NCBI RefSeq assembly: GCF_039414295.1
Contig: NZ_JBCITM010000003.1
Coordinates: 257,822-321,821 of the forward strand
Reading direction: 5' to 3'
DNA length: 64,000 nucleotides
Source: Anoxynatronum sibiricum
GTDB lineage: Bacteria > Bacillota > Clostridia > Peptostreptococcales > Tindalliaceae
Part shown: positions 61,833 through 64,000 of the stretch, piece after piece
Position numbering within the stretch: the stretch's first letter is position 1
How the letters are laid out: the number at the start of each line of letters is the position of its first letter
Notes under the pieces: model-generated
Database searches by the model: none
Seen by the model: the letters and a program-made list of their open reading frames with translations, nothing else
Told to the model about the DNA's origin: nothing
Program-made: the position numbers and the translations under genes

Positions 61833-63137
61833 GTGTGGTATAGAAGCCTGGTCTTTTTATCATTTTTGCAATCAGTTATTGGTTTTACGTTGATGGCTTC
61901 CTCAATGATGCGTTTTAAGGAGCCTGTCAAAAAGCGAATCATGTCAGGACTCGTTGTCATGATTTTTGGAATCAGCTTTCTTTCGTACACGCTTTTCACC
62001 CAAGGCATTGATTCGGTTGATCGTTTTGCCATACTTGTCATTCTATTGATTCAACTTTCATGGTTTTTAATCTCCTCTGGTGACCGGTTTTTCGTATCTC
62101 TCTTTATTTTTCTCACCTTTGTTAACATTTATATTTCTATCAGCTACATAAGTGATAATTTTTCTATTGGTTTTGACGGGAATGCCTTTATTGGTGCACG
62201 CATCATCATACGCTTGGGGATCTATCTTGTAATACTACCGCTGTTGTTCAAATATGTTCGTCCGCGTTTTCGAATGCTGGTGGAAACCTTGGACAAGGAG
62301 TGGCGCATGGCCACATTGGTTCCATTGATGTTTTTAATGATGCAAATCATGGTACTGTATTATCCGGAACCCTATTGGTACTGGAGTAGTGGTAATTGGT
62401 CAAGATTTGTTATTGCAACAGTGTACATTTTATTTTTAGCTGTTTACCATCTTCTGTATATACAGGCAAGTGCCATTGTTGAAAAGTATGCTCTCGAAAA
62501 GCGACAACTGCTTATGGCACAGCAGGAAAAACTGTGGGAACTGGAGCTGATTCGCCAGAAGGCAACAGCTACATTGGTATTTCAGCAGAAACACGACATG
62601 CGCCACCACAATGCCGTCATTATGGGGCTACTGCAAAATGGAGAAATGAACACATTGAAAGATTATGTGAAAAGTTTTGATGAAACACTGGATTCCCACC
62701 GCACCCAGACGTTTTGTATGAATCCGATTGCCAACAGTATACTGAACCTCTATGCCAGTAAAGCAGAAGAAAAGGACATCAAAACAAACTTTCATGTCAA
62801 TGTACCTGAGTGCATAGGTATCGACAATATCGATCTTACCTGTGTACTTGGAAATGCGTTGGAGAATGCCTTTGAAGGATGTCTTCGACTGCAAGAGGAC
62901 AGGGAAAAGGAAATCAACGTTACCATCAAGTACATCGACCATCGTTTGCGGATAAAGGTGGAGAACACCTGTCGAACAGATATCACCTTCGATGAGGAAC
63001 TGCCTGTCACACAAAAACTAATTGGCGGAACAGGCACCAGAAGCATTCTCTACACCGCCGAACGTTACGATGGAACGGCAGGGTTCTCTGTGACCAATGG
63101 GAAATTCATCACGCAGGTTGTCCTCAATGGGAAATAG
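61833..63137 (+). CDS. GHKL-domain sensor histidine kinase (AgrC-like)
   Basis: Sensor of 434 residues. Six or more hydrophobic segments fill residues about 5-215. A coiled linker follows, then the phosphoacceptor region KHDMRHHNAVIMGLL (HPK10 style) and a GHKL ATPase with N-box LGNALENAFEGC and late G-box GGTGTRSIL. Proteins of this build sense peptides or envelope signals. GTG at 61833 follows GAGGGGG by eight bases; the ATG at 61831 is out of frame. No agrB/agrD-type peptide gene is adjacent. Confidence 0.9.
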   Translation: MWYRSLVFLSFLQSVIGFTLMASSMMRFKEPVKKRIMSGLVVMIFGISFLSYTLFTQGIDSVDRFAILVILLIQLSWFLISSGDRFFVSLFIFLTFVNIYISISYISDNFSIGFDGNAFIGARIIIRLGIYLVILPLLFKYVRPRFRMLVETLDKEWRMATLVPLMFLMMQIMVLYYPEPYWYWSSGNWSRFVIATVYILFLAVYHLLYIQASAIVEKYALEKRQLLMAQQEKLWELELIRQKATATLVFQQKHDMRHHNAVIMGLLQNGEMNTLKDYVKSFDETLDSHRTQTFCMNPIANSILNLYASKAEEKDIKTNFHVNVPECIGIDNIDLTCVLGNALENAFEGCLRLQEDREKEINVTIKYIDHRLRIKVENTCRTDITFDEELPVTQKLIGGTGTRSILYTAERYDGTAGFSVTNGKFITQVVLNGK

Positions 63138-63164
63138 TATCGGTTCCAAAACGAAGTCATATAC

Positions 63165-63194
63165 GGCTGCCAGTCTTCACGGGCAGTCTTTTCT
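63165..63194 (+). terminator. Intrinsic terminator after the sensor kinase
   Basis: GGCTGCC (63165-63171) pairs with GGCAGTC (63182-63188), one G-U pair, followed by TTTTCTT. Confidence 0.65.
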
Positions 63195-63295
63195 TATGAG
63201 AAGATTACTAATATACGTGAAAGGTACAGAGCAGCAAGGTCTCTTTTTCATTTTTTCAATATAGCATAAGCTGTTTCGATTCTTTTTTTGTGGGT

Positions 63296-63360
63296 TGTGT
63301 ATTTGGTAATCTAAAAATACAATAAATGGCAATCAGAAATACAAAAAAGTAATTGCCAGC
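63296..63360 (+). mobile_element. Probable left end of an IS21-family element
   Basis: Starts with a TGTGTATTTGG-type end at 63296. Two imperfect repeats follow (GGTAATCTAAAAATACAA at 63305 and GGCAATCAGAAATACAA at 63328), as in the multiple terminal repeats of IS21 elements. The true boundary cannot be fixed without the right end. Confidence 0.45.
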
Positions 63361-63414
63361 GCAAACCTTAAACAATACCCTATTAAGTGACTAAGCTTAT
63401 AGGGAGGAAAGGAA

Positions 63415-64000
63415 GTGCTGACAATTACTCAAGTCCATTATATCCGAGAATTGTTTTACGAGGAAGGTAAAAGTTACTCAGAAATAAGTTCCATGACTGG
63501 TAAGAATTATCGCACTGTCAAAAAATATATTGAAATGGAAGATTTCAACGAACAGAACCACCAGGCACTGCGACCCAATAAATCAGATGTCTTAAGACCC
63601 ATTATTCAAAAGTGGTTGCTGGAAGATCAATCAAGACACCGTAAGCAAAGACATACCGCCACCAGAATCTATGACCGGCTAAAAACTGAGCATCCTGACC
63701 TTCTTGAAGTTTCAGATCGTACCGTAAGAAATATCGTCAAAGAAGAAAAAGAGAAAATCTATAGTTCCGGTAGTGCCTATTTGCAGCTTCACCATCCTGG
63801 TGGAGAAGCGCAGGTTGACTTTGGTACATTTGAAGCCTATGAAAACAATACACTGAAGAAGTTTCGCGAACTAATTCTCTCTTTTCCAAAATCAAATGCC
63901 GGGTTTGCTGTTGCCACAAAGAGCGAAACCAGAGAGGCACTTCTAGAAGGCTTGGCAGTCATTTTTAACTACATAGGCTGCGTGCCCCGATCCATTTGGT
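63415..64000 (+). CDS. istA: IS21-family transposase IstA (cut by window end)
   Basis: The first 195 codons are present; the frame runs off the window. Seen: an N-terminal helix-turn-helix (IRELFYEEGKSYSEISSMTG), a second DNA-binding helix region (TATRIYDRLKTEHPD), and the first catalytic aspartate of the DDE core in GGEAQVDFGTF (about residue 140). IS21 elements also encode the AAA+ helper IstB, expected beyond the window. GTG start with GGAGG seven bases upstream. The visible part is intact, with no internal stop. Confidence 0.9.
   Translation, partial: MLTITQVHYIRELFYEEGKSYSEISSMTGKNYRTVKKYIEMEDFNEQNHQALRPNKSDVLRPIIQKWLLEDQSRHRKQRHTATRIYDRLKTEHPDLLEVSDRTVRNIVKEEKEKIYSSGSAYLQLHHPGGEAQVDFGTFEAYENNTLKKFRELILSFPKSNAGFAVATKSETREALLEGLAVIFNYIGCVPRSIW

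Noticed and set aside
63305..63347. Second LytTR-like direct repeat
   Set aside because: Period is 22-23 bp with poor core agreement, and its place fits terminal repeats of the IS21 element better.

Overview
The window reads as chromosomal DNA of an anaerobic, amino-acid-fermenting Firmicute (class Clostridia). The signs are subunits of glycine/betaine reductase, including one read through an in-frame UGA (selenocysteine), a CggR-type glycolytic repressor, two DegV proteins, a QueT transporter, sigma-54 and a membrane pyrophosphatase. A betaine-reducing relative of Tindallia, Natronincola or Anoxynatronum is my guess, but the species cannot be fixed from sequence alone. Genes are dense, mostly on the + strand, with clear Shine-Dalgarno sites, many 4-35 bp overlaps and clean intrinsic terminators.

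Layout. 0.1-4 kb: a thioesterase-like protein, a short MltG-like membrane protein, and a unit of signal peptidase I, a degenerate receiver protein and a uridine-kinase-like enzyme. 4.1-11.9 kb: EamA transporter, queG, DUF503, nth, an FtsA-like ATPase overlapping a VanW/G5 protein, DUF2225 and a DNA alkyl-cysteine methyltransferase. 11.9-21.2 kb: late cobalamin synthesis and uptake (cobU, cobS, cobC, a cobalamin riboswitch, btuF/btuC/btuD-like transporter, cobyric acid synthase, cbiB, cobD); the transporter ATPase carries an extra C-terminal domain. 21.3-27.1 kb: a secreted LysM 5'-nucleotidase, DegV, queT, a metallo-beta-lactamase-fold protein, trmL and a second DegV. 27.2-31.5 kb: grdC and grdD (reductase component C) and rpoN. 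31.5-37.6 kb: cggR-pgk-tpiA-gpmI-eno with a recognisable CggR operator but no gapA. 37.7-54.2 kb: secG, hppA, DUF1294, rnr, a large nucleoside uptake and salvage locus, then smpB and ssrA (tmRNA).

From 54.3 kb onward the DNA is visibly more AT-rich and looks acquired. It holds a TetR regulator divergent from a betaine (or sarcosine) reductase component B pair (grdI/grdH-type, with UGA-encoded selenocysteine) and a BCCT transporter. An insertion-sequence graveyard, an Agr-like LytTR two-component pair and the left part of an IS21-family element follow, the last cut by the window end.

How it fits together: the BCCT carrier and component B would import and activate betaine (or a relative), and component C (grdC/grdD, 28 kb away) would release acetyl phosphate. 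Component A and the selenocysteine machinery are not in the window. The nucleoside locus imports nucleosides, splits them to base plus ribose and phosphorylates the ribose. The cobalamin locus salvages and finishes corrinoids but does not build the ring.
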